From the NCBI RefSeq assembly GCF_009362785.1, contig NZ_WHNQ01000013.1:1-64000 (forward strand): 64,000 bases of DNA, written 5' to 3'. This document shows, in pieces, positions 53,704 to 62,669 of this stretch. The notes below the pieces were generated by a model. That model was not told where the DNA came from. It ran no database searches and worked only from the letters and a program-made list of their open reading frames with translations. Every line of letters starts with the position of its first letter. Within the stretch, counting starts at the first letter, position 1. The translations under genes were made by a program, and so were the position numbers. This stretch comes from Paraburkholderia atlantica (lineage in GTDB: Bacteria; Pseudomonadota; Gammaproteobacteria; Burkholderiales; Burkholderiaceae).

Positions 53704-53780
53704 GCCGCGTTCCCGATTGAAAAGTTGATGTTGCTGTACCTGCCGGAGCGCTTTGCCATAGCGCTCTTGCAGCTTCCCCT

Positions 53781-53820
53781 ACTGGCCCGCCATCGCGATT
53801 GAATGTGATGGTGGGCCAGT
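53781..53820 (+). terminator. Hairpin after DUF4148 copy 1
   Basis: ACTGGCCCGCCATC pairs with GATGGTGGGCCAGT over 14 positions with one G-U pair, loop of 12 bases; TCCGTTTTGG follows. Terminator-like with a short T-tract. An equivalent stands behind copy 2. Confidence 0.7.
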
Positions 53821-54017
53821 TCCGTTTTGGGCATCCCGCCTGCACATGGCGGCCGAAATGGCTCGATGGCCTTGCTGCCCCAATATTGGTTTAGTTAGGG
53901 AAACAGTGAGTTCAGGGATTAGGTATTTACCCTAGTTCCGGCTCCCCCTAGACTGTCATCACTGCTGCAAACAAATGACTTCGCAGCCTAATAAGACAAA
54001 ACCTGGAGGTAGTAAAA

Positions 54018-54284
54018 ATGAAATCCCTCGTTCAAGCTGTCGTTATCGCCGTTACCCTTGCTGCTCCGGTTGCCGTTTTCGCTCAATCGAACCAGCCGGT
54101 GACCCGCGCGCAAGTCCGTGAAGAGCTGGTTCAGCTCGAAAAGGCCGGCTACAACCCAGGGCGCTGGAATCCCAACACCTACCCGTACGACGTTCAAGCT
54201 GCCGAAGCCCGCGTCGCGGCGCAAAACAGCGCGGTCGGCGGCGTGACCAGCGGTTCGTCGCAACAGGGCCGCGCAGCGCAGTAA
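54018..54284 (+). CDS. DUF4148 secreted protein, copy 2
   Basis: An 88-residue paralogue of the 53437 product, with an identical signal peptide apart from one residue (AVVIAVTLAAPVAVFAQ). The differing residues cluster in the middle (KAGYNPGRWNPNTYPYDVQA against KAGYNPARSNPNEYPSNIQA), suggesting that this part has diverged after duplication. Same leader, ribosome site and trailing hairpin. Confidence 0.93.
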   Translation: MKSLVQAVVIAVTLAAPVAVFAQSNQPVTRAQVREELVQLEKAGYNPGRWNPNTYPYDVQAAEARVAAQNSAVGGVTSGSSQQGRAAQ

Positions 54285-54366
54285 GCCGCGTTCCGGTTGA
54301 AGAGTTGCTGTTGATGTAGCTGTACCTGCCGGAGCGCTTTGCCATAGCGCTCTTGCAGCTTCCCCT

Positions 54367-54406
54367 ACTGGCCCGCCATCGCGATTGGATGCGATGGTGG
54401 GCCAGT
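54367..54406 (+). terminator. Hairpin after DUF4148 copy 2
   Basis: Same 14-bp stem as after copy 1, loop of 12 bases differing at three positions, then TCCGTTTTGG. It lies 83 bases after the stop codon and would also stop minus-strand read-through from the aldehyde dehydrogenase gene. Confidence 0.7.
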
Positions 54407-54436
54407 TCCGTTTTGGGAAGCCCGGCTAGTGTCGCG

Positions 54437-55879
54437 TCAGACCGCGCCCGGGTTGATATACGCGGTCTTCACCGACGTGTAGAACTCGCGGGCGTACGCG
54501 CCCTGCTCGCGCGGACCGTAGCTCGATCCCTTCCTGCCGCCGAACGGCACGTGATAATCGACCCCCGCCGTCGCGGTGTTGACCATCACCATGCCCGCCT
54601 GCACATGGCGGCGGAAATGACTCGCGTACTTCAGCGACGTCGTGCAGATGCCGGCCGACAGACCGAACTCGGTGTCGTTAGCGACCGCGAGCGCTTCCTG
54701 GTAGTCCTTGACCTTGATCACCGACGCGACCGGCCCGAACACCTCTTCGCGGTTGATGCGCATCGCCGAGGTCGTCTCCGTGACCAGCGCCGGCGCGAGG
54801 AAGTTGCCCGGCGTCACGCCTTGGACGCGCTCGCCGCCGAACACCGTGCCACCCTCTTCGCGCGCGATCGCCAGATAGCGCTCGTCCTGCTCGAGCTGTT
54901 TGTCGTCGACGACCGGGCCGATCTGCGTGCCGTCCGCGAGCGCATCGCCGACCTTCAGCGCACGCATACGCGCCTTCATGCCGTCGATGAAGCGGTCATA
55001 GATCCCTGCGGTCACGATCAGCCGGCTCGATGCCGTGCAACGCTGACCCGTCGAGTAGAACGCGCCGTTGATGCAGGCTTCGACCGCGACGTCGAGATCG
55101 GCGTCGTCGAGCACGACCATCGGGTTCTTGCCGCCCATTTCGAGCTGGAATTTCTTGCCCGACTCGAAGCACTTCGCGCCGATCGCGCGGCCCGTCGAGA
55201 CGGAACCGGTAAAGCTGATCGCATCCACATGCGGCGACGACACCAGCGCCTCGCCGACCACCGAGCCGCGGCCCATCACGAGGTTGATCACGCCCGCCGG
55301 CGCGCCAGCCTCGGCGATGATCTTGACCAGCTCCCACGTGCTGCCCGGCACCAGATCGGCCGGCTTGATGACGACCGTATTGCCGTACGCGAGCGCGGGC
55401 GCAATCTTCCACGCCGGAATCGCGATCGGAAAGTTCCATGGCGTAATCAGGCCGACCACGCCAACCGGTTCGCGCGTCATTTCGACCGTCATGCCCGGCC
55501 GCACCGACGGCACGATTTCGCCGCCGACGCGCAGCGCTTCGCCCGCGAAGAACTTGAAGATCTGGCCGGCTCGGCCCACTTCTCCGATCGCCTCGGGCAG
55601 CGTCTTGCCCTCTTCACGCGCGAGCAGCTTGCCGAGCTCTGCCTTGCGCGCGAGGATCGCGCTGCCCGCCTGGTCGAGCACGTCGAAGCGCTGCTGCGGC
55701 GTGGACAGCGACCACGTCGCGAAAGCCTTGCGCGCGGCGCTGATCGCGCGATGCGTCTGCTCCGCGTCGGCTTGCGCGAATTCACCGATCACGTCATCGA
55801 GATTCGACGGATTGACGTTGCGCGACACACTCGCGCCGTCGACCCACTGTCCGTCGATGTAGTTTGCAAATTGACTCAT
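54437..55879 (-). CDS. Alpha-ketoglutaric semialdehyde dehydrogenase
   Basis: A 480-residue NAD(P)+-dependent aldehyde dehydrogenase, last step of the Weimberg pathway (2,5-dioxopentanoate to 2-oxoglutarate). Catalytic residues: Asn in ITPWNFPIAIPAWK, Glu in FQLEMGGKNPMVVLDD, Cys in FYSTGQRCTASSRL. The REEVFGPVASVIKV segment is the usual cap motif. Succinate-semialdehyde specificity is the alternative; the adjacent FAH-type dehydratase supports KGSADH. AGGAG precedes the ATG. Confidence 0.9.
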   Translation of the reverse strand: MSQFANYIDGQWVDGASVSRNVNPSNLDDVIGEFAQADAEQTHRAISAARKAFATWSLSTPQQRFDVLDQAGSAILARKAELGKLLAREEGKTLPEAIGEVGRAGQIFKFFAGEALRVGGEIVPSVRPGMTVEMTREPVGVVGLITPWNFPIAIPAWKIAPALAYGNTVVIKPADLVPGSTWELVKIIAEAGAPAGVINLVMGRGSVVGEALVSSPHVDAISFTGSVSTGRAIGAKCFESGKKFQLEMGGKNPMVVLDDADLDVAVEACINGAFYSTGQRCTASSRLIVTAGIYDRFIDGMKARMRALKVGDALADGTQIGPVVDDKQLEQDERYLAIAREEGGTVFGGERVQGVTPGNFLAPALVTETTSAMRINREEVFGPVASVIKVKDYQEALAVANDTEFGLSAGICTTSLKYASHFRRHVQAGMVMVNTATAGVDYHVPFGGRKGSSYGPREQGAYAREFYTSVKTAYINPGAV

Positions 55880-55918
55880 GTCCTGATTCTCCTTTCGAAA
55901 GTTGCAGCGACAATCCGG

Positions 55919-57106
55919 TTACTCAGCAACCAGAAGGCCACGAGCCGCGAGGTTGCGATACAGCGCGCGCACGCCGAACGTCCACGGTTCGATTTCGGTG
56001 GACAGGCGCACCGTGTTGGTCAGCGCGCCGAGCTGCGGCGTCGAAATCGTCACACGGTCGCCGAGGTGGTGCGTGAAACCGGCGCCGGGCGCGTCGCGGT
56101 CCTTGATCGGCGAGAACATCGTGCCGAGGAACAGCATGAAGCCGTCCGGATACTGATGGTGACGGCCGCAGGTCTGCGCAACGAGGTCGGCCGGGTCGCG
56201 GCTGATCTCGCTCATGTGGCTCACGCCGTCGAGCACGAAGTCGTCGTCGGAGCCTTCGACGCGCAGCGACACGCTCGCGCTGCGCACCGAGTCGAGCGAG
56301 AACGTGTCGTCGAACAGCCGCACGAACGGGCCGATCGCGCACGAGCCGTTGTTGTCCTTGCACTTGCCGAGCAGCAGCGCCGAGCGGCCTTCGATGTCGC
56401 GCAGGTTCACGTCGTTGCCGAGCGTCGCGCCGACGATGTTGCCGCGGCTATTCACGGCGAGCACGATCTCCGGCTCCGGGTTGTTCCACACCGACGCGGC
56501 GAGCAGACCGACGTCCGCGCCGAAGCCGACCGCCGACATCGGCTGCGATTTCGAAAACACTTCGGCGTCCGGGCCAATGCCGACTTCCATGTATTGCGAC
56601 CACGCATCGCGCCGTTCGAGCTCGGCCTTCAGCTTCATCGCGGCCTCCGAGCCCGGCTTGATCTTCGACAGATCGGTGCCGATCGTCGACGCGATCGTCT
56701 CGCGCACTTCCTTCGCCTTCGCCGGATCGCCGCCGGCCTGCTCCTCGATCACGCGCTCGATCAGGCTCACCGCGAACGTGACGCCGCAGGCCTTGATCGC
56801 CTGCACGTCGCACGGCGCGAGCAGGCGCACGGCGGGGGCGCTCGCGCCCGGCTGGTTTGCGTCGATCAGTTGCGCGACCGGCCCCAGCGGCACGCCCGGC
56901 GCGCTGCGCGCAAATTGCGCGGCATCGTCGCGTTCGAATAGATCGGCGGTGGTCGGCACGGTCGCGGTGATGTCGAACACCTCGCCGCCGCGCACGACGA
57001 CCACGCACGGTCCTTCATGCTGCTCGGTCTTGCGCCACACGCGGCCGATCAGCAGCGCGTCGTTCAGATCGCCGGGAAGAAAGCTGGAGGAGGAAGTTGC
57101 GGACAT
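55919..57106 (-). CDS. xylX: FAH-family 2-keto-3-deoxy-sugar-acid dehydratase
   Basis: A 395-residue fumarylacetoacetate-hydrolase-fold enzyme predicted to dehydrate 2-keto-3-deoxy-xylonate (or arabonate) to 2,5-dioxopentanoate. Metal-site region: PEIVLAVNSRGNIVGATLGN, DVNLRDIEGRSALLLGKCKD, with the conserved SCAIGPFVRLFDD. Length and C-terminal FGVRALYRNL match the XylX/AraD1 group rather than true FAH. Lies 39 bases upstream of the semialdehyde dehydrogenase on the same strand. Confidence 0.88.
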   Translation of the reverse strand: MSATSSSSFLPGDLNDALLIGRVWRKTEQHEGPCVVVVRGGEVFDITATVPTTADLFERDDAAQFARSAPGVPLGPVAQLIDANQPGASAPAVRLLAPCDVQAIKACGVTFAVSLIERVIEEQAGGDPAKAKEVRETIASTIGTDLSKIKPGSEAAMKLKAELERRDAWSQYMEVGIGPDAEVFSKSQPMSAVGFGADVGLLAASVWNNPEPEIVLAVNSRGNIVGATLGNDVNLRDIEGRSALLLGKCKDNNGSCAIGPFVRLFDDTFSLDSVRSASVSLRVEGSDDDFVLDGVSHMSEISRDPADLVAQTCGRHHQYPDGFMLFLGTMFSPIKDRDAPGAGFTHHLGDRVTISTPQLGALTNTVRLSTEIEPWTFGVRALYRNLAARGLLVAE

Positions 57107-57190
57107 GGGATGGGCTCTTTCGGATAAGTGGAGAAACGGGCAAGGCCGGGCGTCGCGTTGTGTGCGAAGCCCGGCCTTGTCACCTGCAGG

Positions 57191-58975
57191 TCAATGCGAA
57201 TGCCGTGGATTACCGCGCTCGGCAATCACCTTCAGATAAAGCGTCGCCGGTTCCAGACAGCCGCCGGTCGAAAGCTGGCCGACCGTCTTGCGGTACAGCT
57301 CCTGCCACGGCGTTTGCGCGGGCGGAATCTCGAACTGCACGGTTTCGCGGCGTCGCGCGAGTTCGGCTTCGTCGACCAGCACGTTGACACTGCGCGAATT
57401 CAGATCGACGCGGATGCGGTCATTCGTGCGCAACAGCGCGAGGCCGCCACCCACGGCCGCTTCCGGCGACATATTCAGAATCGACGGGCTCGCGGACGTG
57501 CCGCTCTGACGTCCGTCACCAAGTGTGGGCAGCGAAGTGATGCCCTGGCGCACGAGCGCCGCCGGCGGCGCCATATTGACGACCTCGGCGCTGCCCGGAT
57601 AGCCGACCGTGCCCGTGCCGCGAATCACGAGAATGCAATGCTCGTCGATTTCGAGCGCCGGATCGTTGATGCGCGCGTGATAGTCCTCGGGGCCGTCGAA
57701 CACGATCGCACGTGCTTCGAAGGTGTTTTCGGCACCTGGCTCGCTCAGATAGGTCTTGCGGAACGCCTCGCCCACCACCGACATCTTCATGATCGCGCTG
57801 TCGAAGAAGTTGCCCGACAGCACCATGAAGCCCGCGCCGTGCTTCAGCGGATCGTCGGTCGTCTTGATCACCTCGCGATCCGGCGCCGGCGCGGCGGCCG
57901 CGATTTCGCCCATCGTGCGACCGGACACCGTCAGACATTCCTCGTGCACGAGGCCGGCTTTCGCGAGCTCGTGCATCACGGCCGGCACGCCGCCCGCGCG
58001 ATGGAAGCTCTCGCCGAGATACTCGCCCGCGGGCATGCAGTTGACGATCAGCGGCACCTGCTCGCCGACGCGCTGCCAGTCGTCGAGGCTCAGCTCGACG
58101 CCCATGTGCCGCGCGATCGCGATCAGATGCGGCGGGCAGTTGGTCGATGCGCCGAGCGCCGATGCGACGACGATCGCGTTTTCGAACGCTTCTTTCGTCA
58201 TGATCTTCGACGGCCGCACGTCGTCGCGCACGAGGTCGACGATGCGCTTGCCGGTCGCGTAGGCCATCTGGCCGCGCTCGCGGTAAGCGGCCGGAATGCT
58301 GGCGCAGCCGGGCAGCGACATGCCGAGCGCTTCGGCGAGGCTGTTCATCGACAGCGCGGTGCCCATCGTGTTGCAGTGACCGATCGACGGCGACGATGCG
58401 GTGGTCAGCTCCATGAAGCCTTCGTAGTCGATCTCGCCGGCCGCGAGCAGATTGCGCGCATGCCAGATCACGGTGCCCGAGCCGACGCGCTTGCCGTCAT
58501 GCCAACCGTCGAGCATCGGGCCACCGGACAGCACGATCGCCGGCATGTCGACGGTGGCCGCGGCCATCAGGCACGCGGGCGTGGTCTTGTCGCAGCCGGT
58601 GGTCAGCACGACGCCGTCGAGCGGAAAGCCGTGCAGGATTTCGACGAGCCCCAGATACGCGAGGTTACGGTCGAGCGCGGCGGTCGGCCGGCGGCTCTGC
58701 TCGGCGAGCGGATGCACCGGAAACTCCATCGGAATGCCACCCGCGTCGCGAATGCCTGCTTTCGTGCGCGCGGCGAGTTCGATGTGATGCCGGTTGCACG
58801 GCGCGAGATCGCTGCCCGTCTGCGCGATGCCGATGATCGGCCGGCCCGACTGCAGCTCTTCGCGCGTCAGACCGTAGTTCATGAAACGCTCGACGTACAG
58901 TGCCGTCATATCCGCATGCGAGGGATCGTCGAACCATTCCTGGCTGCGCAGCCGGCGCGGGGTGGATGCTGACAT
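57191..58975 (-). CDS. xylD: IlvD/Edd family sugar-acid dehydratase (D-xylonate/L-arabonate)
   Basis: A 594-residue iron-sulfur dehydratase. Cluster cysteines: QTGSDLAPCNRHH near residue 58, TTGCDKTTPACLMA near 128, SSPSIGHCNTMGTALS near 198; also GTVIWHARNLLAAGEI and the late PTLGDGRQSGTSASPS. Converts aldonate to 2-keto-3-deoxy-aldonate. Activity on xylonate, arabonate or both is undecided; the neighbouring xylose dehydrogenase favours D-xylonate. Confidence 0.92.
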   Translation of the reverse strand: MSASTPRRLRSQEWFDDPSHADMTALYVERFMNYGLTREELQSGRPIIGIAQTGSDLAPCNRHHIELAARTKAGIRDAGGIPMEFPVHPLAEQSRRPTAALDRNLAYLGLVEILHGFPLDGVVLTTGCDKTTPACLMAAATVDMPAIVLSGGPMLDGWHDGKRVGSGTVIWHARNLLAAGEIDYEGFMELTTASSPSIGHCNTMGTALSMNSLAEALGMSLPGCASIPAAYRERGQMAYATGKRIVDLVRDDVRPSKIMTKEAFENAIVVASALGASTNCPPHLIAIARHMGVELSLDDWQRVGEQVPLIVNCMPAGEYLGESFHRAGGVPAVMHELAKAGLVHEECLTVSGRTMGEIAAAAPAPDREVIKTTDDPLKHGAGFMVLSGNFFDSAIMKMSVVGEAFRKTYLSEPGAENTFEARAIVFDGPEDYHARINDPALEIDEHCILVIRGTGTVGYPGSAEVVNMAPPAALVRQGITSLPTLGDGRQSGTSASPSILNMSPEAAVGGGLALLRTNDRIRVDLNSRSVNVLVDEAELARRRETVQFEIPPAQTPWQELYRKTVGQLSTGGCLEPATLYLKVIAERGNPRHSH

Positions 58976-59017
58976 GATGCGTGTCTCTCTGTCTGGGTGA
59001 GGGTTGCTTATCCGTGC

Positions 59018-60421
59018 TTACGCGTGCTCTGCGTGTTTCTGCGCCCGCGCCGTCTCGCGGCGCGGCGCGCTGTCTTCATTCGGCGTGGCCCGCGTCAGCA
59101 TCGAGCGCGGCACGAGCAGGATCAGCACGCAGCTGACCAGCAGACACGCCCCGAGTGCGTAGGTGCCGTTGTTGATGTCGCCGGTCAGATTTTTGGCCAC
59201 GGCGGTGATCATCGAACCGGTAAAGCCGGACAGATTGCCGATCGCGTTGATCATCGCGATGCCGGCCGCCGCCGCGGCGCCCGACAGCAACTGTCCCGGG
59301 AACGTCCAGTAAATCGGCATCAACGCGAGGATGCCGGCGGTGGCGATCGTCAGAAACGTGATCGCCCACACCACATGATGCGCCAAAGCCGCGCTCATGA
59401 TCAGACCGACTCCGCCGATCAGCGCCGGAATCGCCGCATGCAGGCGCCGCTCGCCGGTCTTCTTCGAATGCGCGGCGTTCGCGAGCGTCGCGATGATCGC
59501 CACGCCATACGGGATCGCGGTCAACAGGCCGATATGCAGCGGGTCCTGCACGCCGGTCGCCTTGATGATCGACGGCAGCCAGAACGCGAGGCCGTAGAAG
59601 CCGGTATTGAACGTGAGCAAGATCGCGACCAGCAGCCAGACGCGCGGATCGCGCACCGCCGAGCCGAAGCGCGCGGTCTTGTGCGTGCTTTCGCGCTGCA
59701 GATTCGCCGCGAGCAGGCTCTTTTCCTGCGGCGTGAGCCAGCGCGCGCGCTCGATGCCGTCGTCGAGCGAAAAGTACACGACGAACGCGGTCAGCAGCGA
59801 CGGCACGCCCTCGATCAGCAGCATCCATTGCCAGCCCTGATAGCCGAGCAGGCCCGCCGTATGTTCCATCAGCCAGCCCGACACGACCCCGCCGAGCATC
59901 AGGCTGACCGGCATCGCGATCAGAAAGCCCGACATCACGCGGCTTTGGCGCTGCGCGGGAAACCAGAAGTTCAGGTACAGAATCACGCCGGGGAAGAAGC
60001 CGGCCTCGCAGAGCCCGAGCAGGAAGCGCAGGATGTAGAACATCGTCGAGGTTTCGACGTGCGCGATCTGCGCGAGCGGCGCGACGAACGCGAGCGCCAT
60101 CGACACGAGCCCCCACGTGAACATGATCCGCGCGATCCAGAAACGCGCGCCGTAGCGATGCAGAAACACGTTGCTGGGCACTTCGAAGATGAAATAGCCC
60201 CAGAAAAACGCGCTCGCGCCGATCGCGTACATCGTGTCGGACAAGCCGAGATCGTCGAGCATCTGCAGCTTCGCGAAGCCGACGTTCACGCGATCAAGAT
60301 ACGCAACCACATAGCACAGCAACAGTATCGGCAGCAGCCGGCGCACGACCTTGCGATAGGTCCTTTCCTCGAACTCGTCGACGCGCGCGGTGGGCGCCAT
60401 GGCGGACGGTACAGCGGTCAT
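59018..60421 (-). CDS. MFS transporter, ACS family
   Basis: A 467-residue carrier with twelve predicted helices: VVAYLDRVNVGFAKLQMLDD, FEVPSNVFLHRYGARFWIAR, LGLCEAGFFPGVILYLNFWF, NNGTYALGACLLVSCVLILL. Likely substrate is a sugar or sugar acid of the pathway. ATG at 60421 is chosen because GGAG stands six bases before it, inside the alternative upstream start at 60433. A GTTACCGGTAAC operator lies about 85 bases upstream. Confidence 0.92.
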   Translation of the reverse strand: MTAVPSAMAPTARVDEFEERTYRKVVRRLLPILLLCYVVAYLDRVNVGFAKLQMLDDLGLSDTMYAIGASAFFWGYFIFEVPSNVFLHRYGARFWIARIMFTWGLVSMALAFVAPLAQIAHVETSTMFYILRFLLGLCEAGFFPGVILYLNFWFPAQRQSRVMSGFLIAMPVSLMLGGVVSGWLMEHTAGLLGYQGWQWMLLIEGVPSLLTAFVVYFSLDDGIERARWLTPQEKSLLAANLQRESTHKTARFGSAVRDPRVWLLVAILLTFNTGFYGLAFWLPSIIKATGVQDPLHIGLLTAIPYGVAIIATLANAAHSKKTGERRLHAAIPALIGGVGLIMSAALAHHVVWAITFLTIATAGILALMPIYWTFPGQLLSGAAAAAGIAMINAIGNLSGFTGSMITAVAKNLTGDINNGTYALGACLLVSCVLILLVPRSMLTRATPNEDSAPRRETARAQKHAEHA

Positions 60422-60505
60422 TCGTTTCTCCATCAGCGTGTTTTTGGTAGGAAATGCCGTTGCTTCGCGGCTCGTGCGATGCGAGCAGCCGAACCTCGGC
60501 TTGAA

Positions 60506-60517
60506 GTTACCGGTAAC
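60506..60517. promoter_or_regulatory. Palindromic GTTACCGGTAAC operator of the xylose operon
   Basis: A perfect 12-bp palindrome in the 215-base gap before the transporter-dehydratase operon, of the type bound by LacI-family proteins with central CG. The LacI-type regulator gene adjoins it. Confidence 0.75.
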
Positions 60518-60636
60518 ATTTCAGGCTGTGGATGTTACGCGCGGCTTACCGTCCGGACAACCAAGGGATATCCCTGATCTGTCTAATTAAAGGTAGTTCG
60601 CCGATTTCGCGGCTCGCGAATTCAGCGACGCGATCT

Positions 60637-61662
60637 CTACGCGCTATCGCGCGCAATCACCGTGAAATCGATCTTCACCGCTTTCCTGCGATGCACGTCG
60701 CCCGCTTCGCGATCGGCGAGCGCCGCGAGCAGCGTTTCGCCGGCCCGCAGGCCGATGCCGTATGCGTCGACCGATACCGTCGTGATGCTCGGCTGACAGC
60801 ACCACGACACCTCGAAGTTGCCGAAGCCGGCAACCGCGATGTCGCCCGGCACCGACAGCCCGCGCCGGTGGCACTCCATGATCGCGCCGAACGCCGACAT
60901 GTCGCTCACGCACATCACGGCTTCGGTGTCGGGCCACGTGTCGAGCAACGCGCTGATCGCCGGCGCGCCGTGGCTCATCGTGATAGGCGAATCGCCGAGC
61001 CGGATCACGCGCGGCTCGCCGAGGCCGAGCGCCTTGACTTCCGCGACGTAGCCGCGCATCCGGTCGTGCCCGCGCCGGTCGCGCTCGCTGGCGCCCGCGA
61101 TAAAGCCGATCCGCCGATAACCGCGCTCGTGCAGGTGGCGGACCATCGCGCGCGCCGCCGCCGAGTTCGAAAAGCCGACGACCGTATCGATCGGATCGCT
61201 GGGCAGATCCCACATTTCGACGACCGGAATGCCGGCGCGCTTCAGCAGCATGCGGGTCGCCTCGGTGTGCCGGCCGCCCGTCAATGCGACGCACCGCGGC
61301 TGGTGGCGCAGCATCGAGCGCACCAGCAGTTCTTCCTGCTCCAGCAGGTAGTCCGTATCGCCGAGCAGCAGTTGCAGACCGTGCGGATTCAGTGCGGCAT
61401 TCAGGCCGCGCACGGTGTCGGAGAAGTTCGAGCTCGACAACGACGGCACCAGCACCGCGACGAACTCCGAGCGTCCCGACGACAGCGCCCCCGCCGCCGC
61501 ATCCGCGACGTAGCCGAGTTCGTCGATGACCTTCTGCACGCGTTCGCGGGTCGCCTGCGACACGTTGCGGCCCGAGAGCACGCGCGACACGGTCATCTTC
61601 GAGACGCCCGCACGTTCGGCAACATCGGACATGCGGGGCGGGACTGGCGGCCTGGACGTCAT
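60637..61662 (-). CDS. LacI family transcriptional regulator of the xylose locus
   Basis: A 341-residue repressor: HTH in MSDVAERAGVSKMTVSRVLS, hinge in AAAGALSSGRSEFVAVLVPS, then the sugar-binding domain ending in TTVSVDAYGIGLRAGETLLA. GntR/GalR-like group. It sits between the lactonase gene and the operator-bearing gap, on the same strand as the whole pathway. The ATG at 61662 lacks a strong ribosome site; the next in-frame Met (PPRMSDV) is an alternative. Likely controls the MFS-xylD operon. Confidence 0.92.
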   Translation of the reverse strand: MTSRPPVPPRMSDVAERAGVSKMTVSRVLSGRNVSQATRERVQKVIDELGYVADAAAGALSSGRSEFVAVLVPSLSSSNFSDTVRGLNAALNPHGLQLLLGDTDYLLEQEELLVRSMLRHQPRCVALTGGRHTEATRMLLKRAGIPVVEMWDLPSDPIDTVVGFSNSAAARAMVRHLHERGYRRIGFIAGASERDRRGHDRMRGYVAEVKALGLGEPRVIRLGDSPITMSHGAPAISALLDTWPDTEAVMCVSDMSAFGAIMECHRRGLSVPGDIAVAGFGNFEVSWCCQPSITTVSVDAYGIGLRAGETLLAALADREAGDVHRRKAVKIDFTVIARDSA

Positions 61663-61788
61663 GATAGGAATCGGGGCGAATGCGCGAAAGTCATGGAACG
61701 CACATGATAGCGGGCCGCTCCTTGCGGAGCGACCAGGCAACGTCAGGGTTGCGTTTTGCGGCTTGTCCTGTCGCTGTGTTTTTGTCGT

Positions 61789-62667
61789 TTACCGCTCGAA
61801 GCCCACGGTGCAGCGTGCCTGAGCCTGTCCCGCCGCCGGCGCGCGGAACGAGAACAGCCCGCCCGCCTGCGGCTGATGCTGCCGCTCGACCGCCGTCAGC
61901 CCCTTCCATGCCGTCGACACATAGACGGTTTGCAGATCGTCGCCGCCGAACGCGAGCTTCGTCACGTTCGCGCAAGGCAGCGGCACCTGATCGACCAGTT
62001 CGCCCGCCGGCGAGTAGCGCTCGATCCGCCAGCCGCCGAACAGCGCGATCCACACGAAGCCGTCGGCATCGACCGCCATGCCGTCGGGATGGCCGTCGCC
62101 CGAGATCGCGGCGAAGATGCGCTTGCCCGACAGCGTGCCGTCCGCGGCGACGTCGAACGCATAGACCACGCGCCGCATCGTGTCGTTGTGATACAGCGTG
62201 CGGCCGTCCGGGCTCATCGCCGGGCCGTTCGTGATCACGTAGTCGTCGTCCTGCGCGACGGCCGCGCCTTGCTCGTTCACACGATACAGCGAGCCGCTCG
62301 GCGCCTCTTCGGCATCGTCCATCGAGCCGAACCACAGGCGACCCCGGGCATCGACGAAACCGTCGTTCAGGCGGTTGCCCGGCAGATGCGGTTCGACGTC
62401 GACGAGCTTGCTGAACTCCCCGCTCGCCGGATCGAAGCGATGCAGGCCGCCTGGCAGCCCGCATACGAACGTGCCGTTAGCGAGCGGCGCCAGAAAACCG
62501 GGCTGATCGGGCGCCTGCCACGTCCGCTGCTCGCCGGTCGCGACGGACAGCCGATGAATCCGGCGCCCCTTGATATCGACGAAATACACGGCGTTTTCTG
62601 CGGCCTGCCACAGCGGCCCTTCGGCCAGCTCGGCGCCGACCGCCCATACGCACACAGGTACCGGCAT
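61789..62667 (-). CDS. xylC: SMP-30/gluconolactonase-family sugar lactonase
   Basis: A 292-residue beta-propeller lactonase hydrolysing D-xylono-lactone to xylonate. Metal residues: Glu in ELAEGPLWQ near residue 14, Asn/Asp in LNDGFVDARGRLWFG, Asn in YVITNGPAMSPDGRTLYHND, Asp in DGHPDGMAVDADG. The ATG at 62667 (MPVPVCVW) has GGAG seven bases upstream. Follows the xylose dehydrogenase gene by two bases, so coupled. Confidence 0.92.
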   Translation of the reverse strand: MPVPVCVWAVGAELAEGPLWQAAENAVYFVDIKGRRIHRLSVATGEQRTWQAPDQPGFLAPLANGTFVCGLPGGLHRFDPASGEFSKLVDVEPHLPGNRLNDGFVDARGRLWFGSMDDAEEAPSGSLYRVNEQGAAVAQDDDYVITNGPAMSPDGRTLYHNDTMRRVVYAFDVAADGTLSGKRIFAAISGDGHPDGMAVDADGFVWIALFGGWRIERYSPAGELVDQVPLPCANVTKLAFGGDDLQTVYVSTAWKGLTAVERQHQPQAGGLFSFRAPAAGQAQARCTVGFER

Positions 62668-62669
62668 GC

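Larger units (their letters stand above)
53281..53830 (+). repeat. Tandem duplication unit 1 (leader, DUF4148 gene, hairpin)
   Basis: The block from about 53281 to 53830 recurs at 53862 to 54416. The two leaders (about 155 bases before each ATG) differ at only about nine positions by eye, and the whole gene plus terminator hairpin is shared. Offset is 581 bases up to the genes and 586 after, because of a small indel. Confidence 0.9.
53862..54416 (+). repeat. Tandem duplication unit 2
   Basis: Second copy of the leader-gene-hairpin block starting at 53281, with a six-base insertion after the gene. About 31 bases of unrelated sequence separate the two units. Confidence 0.9.
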
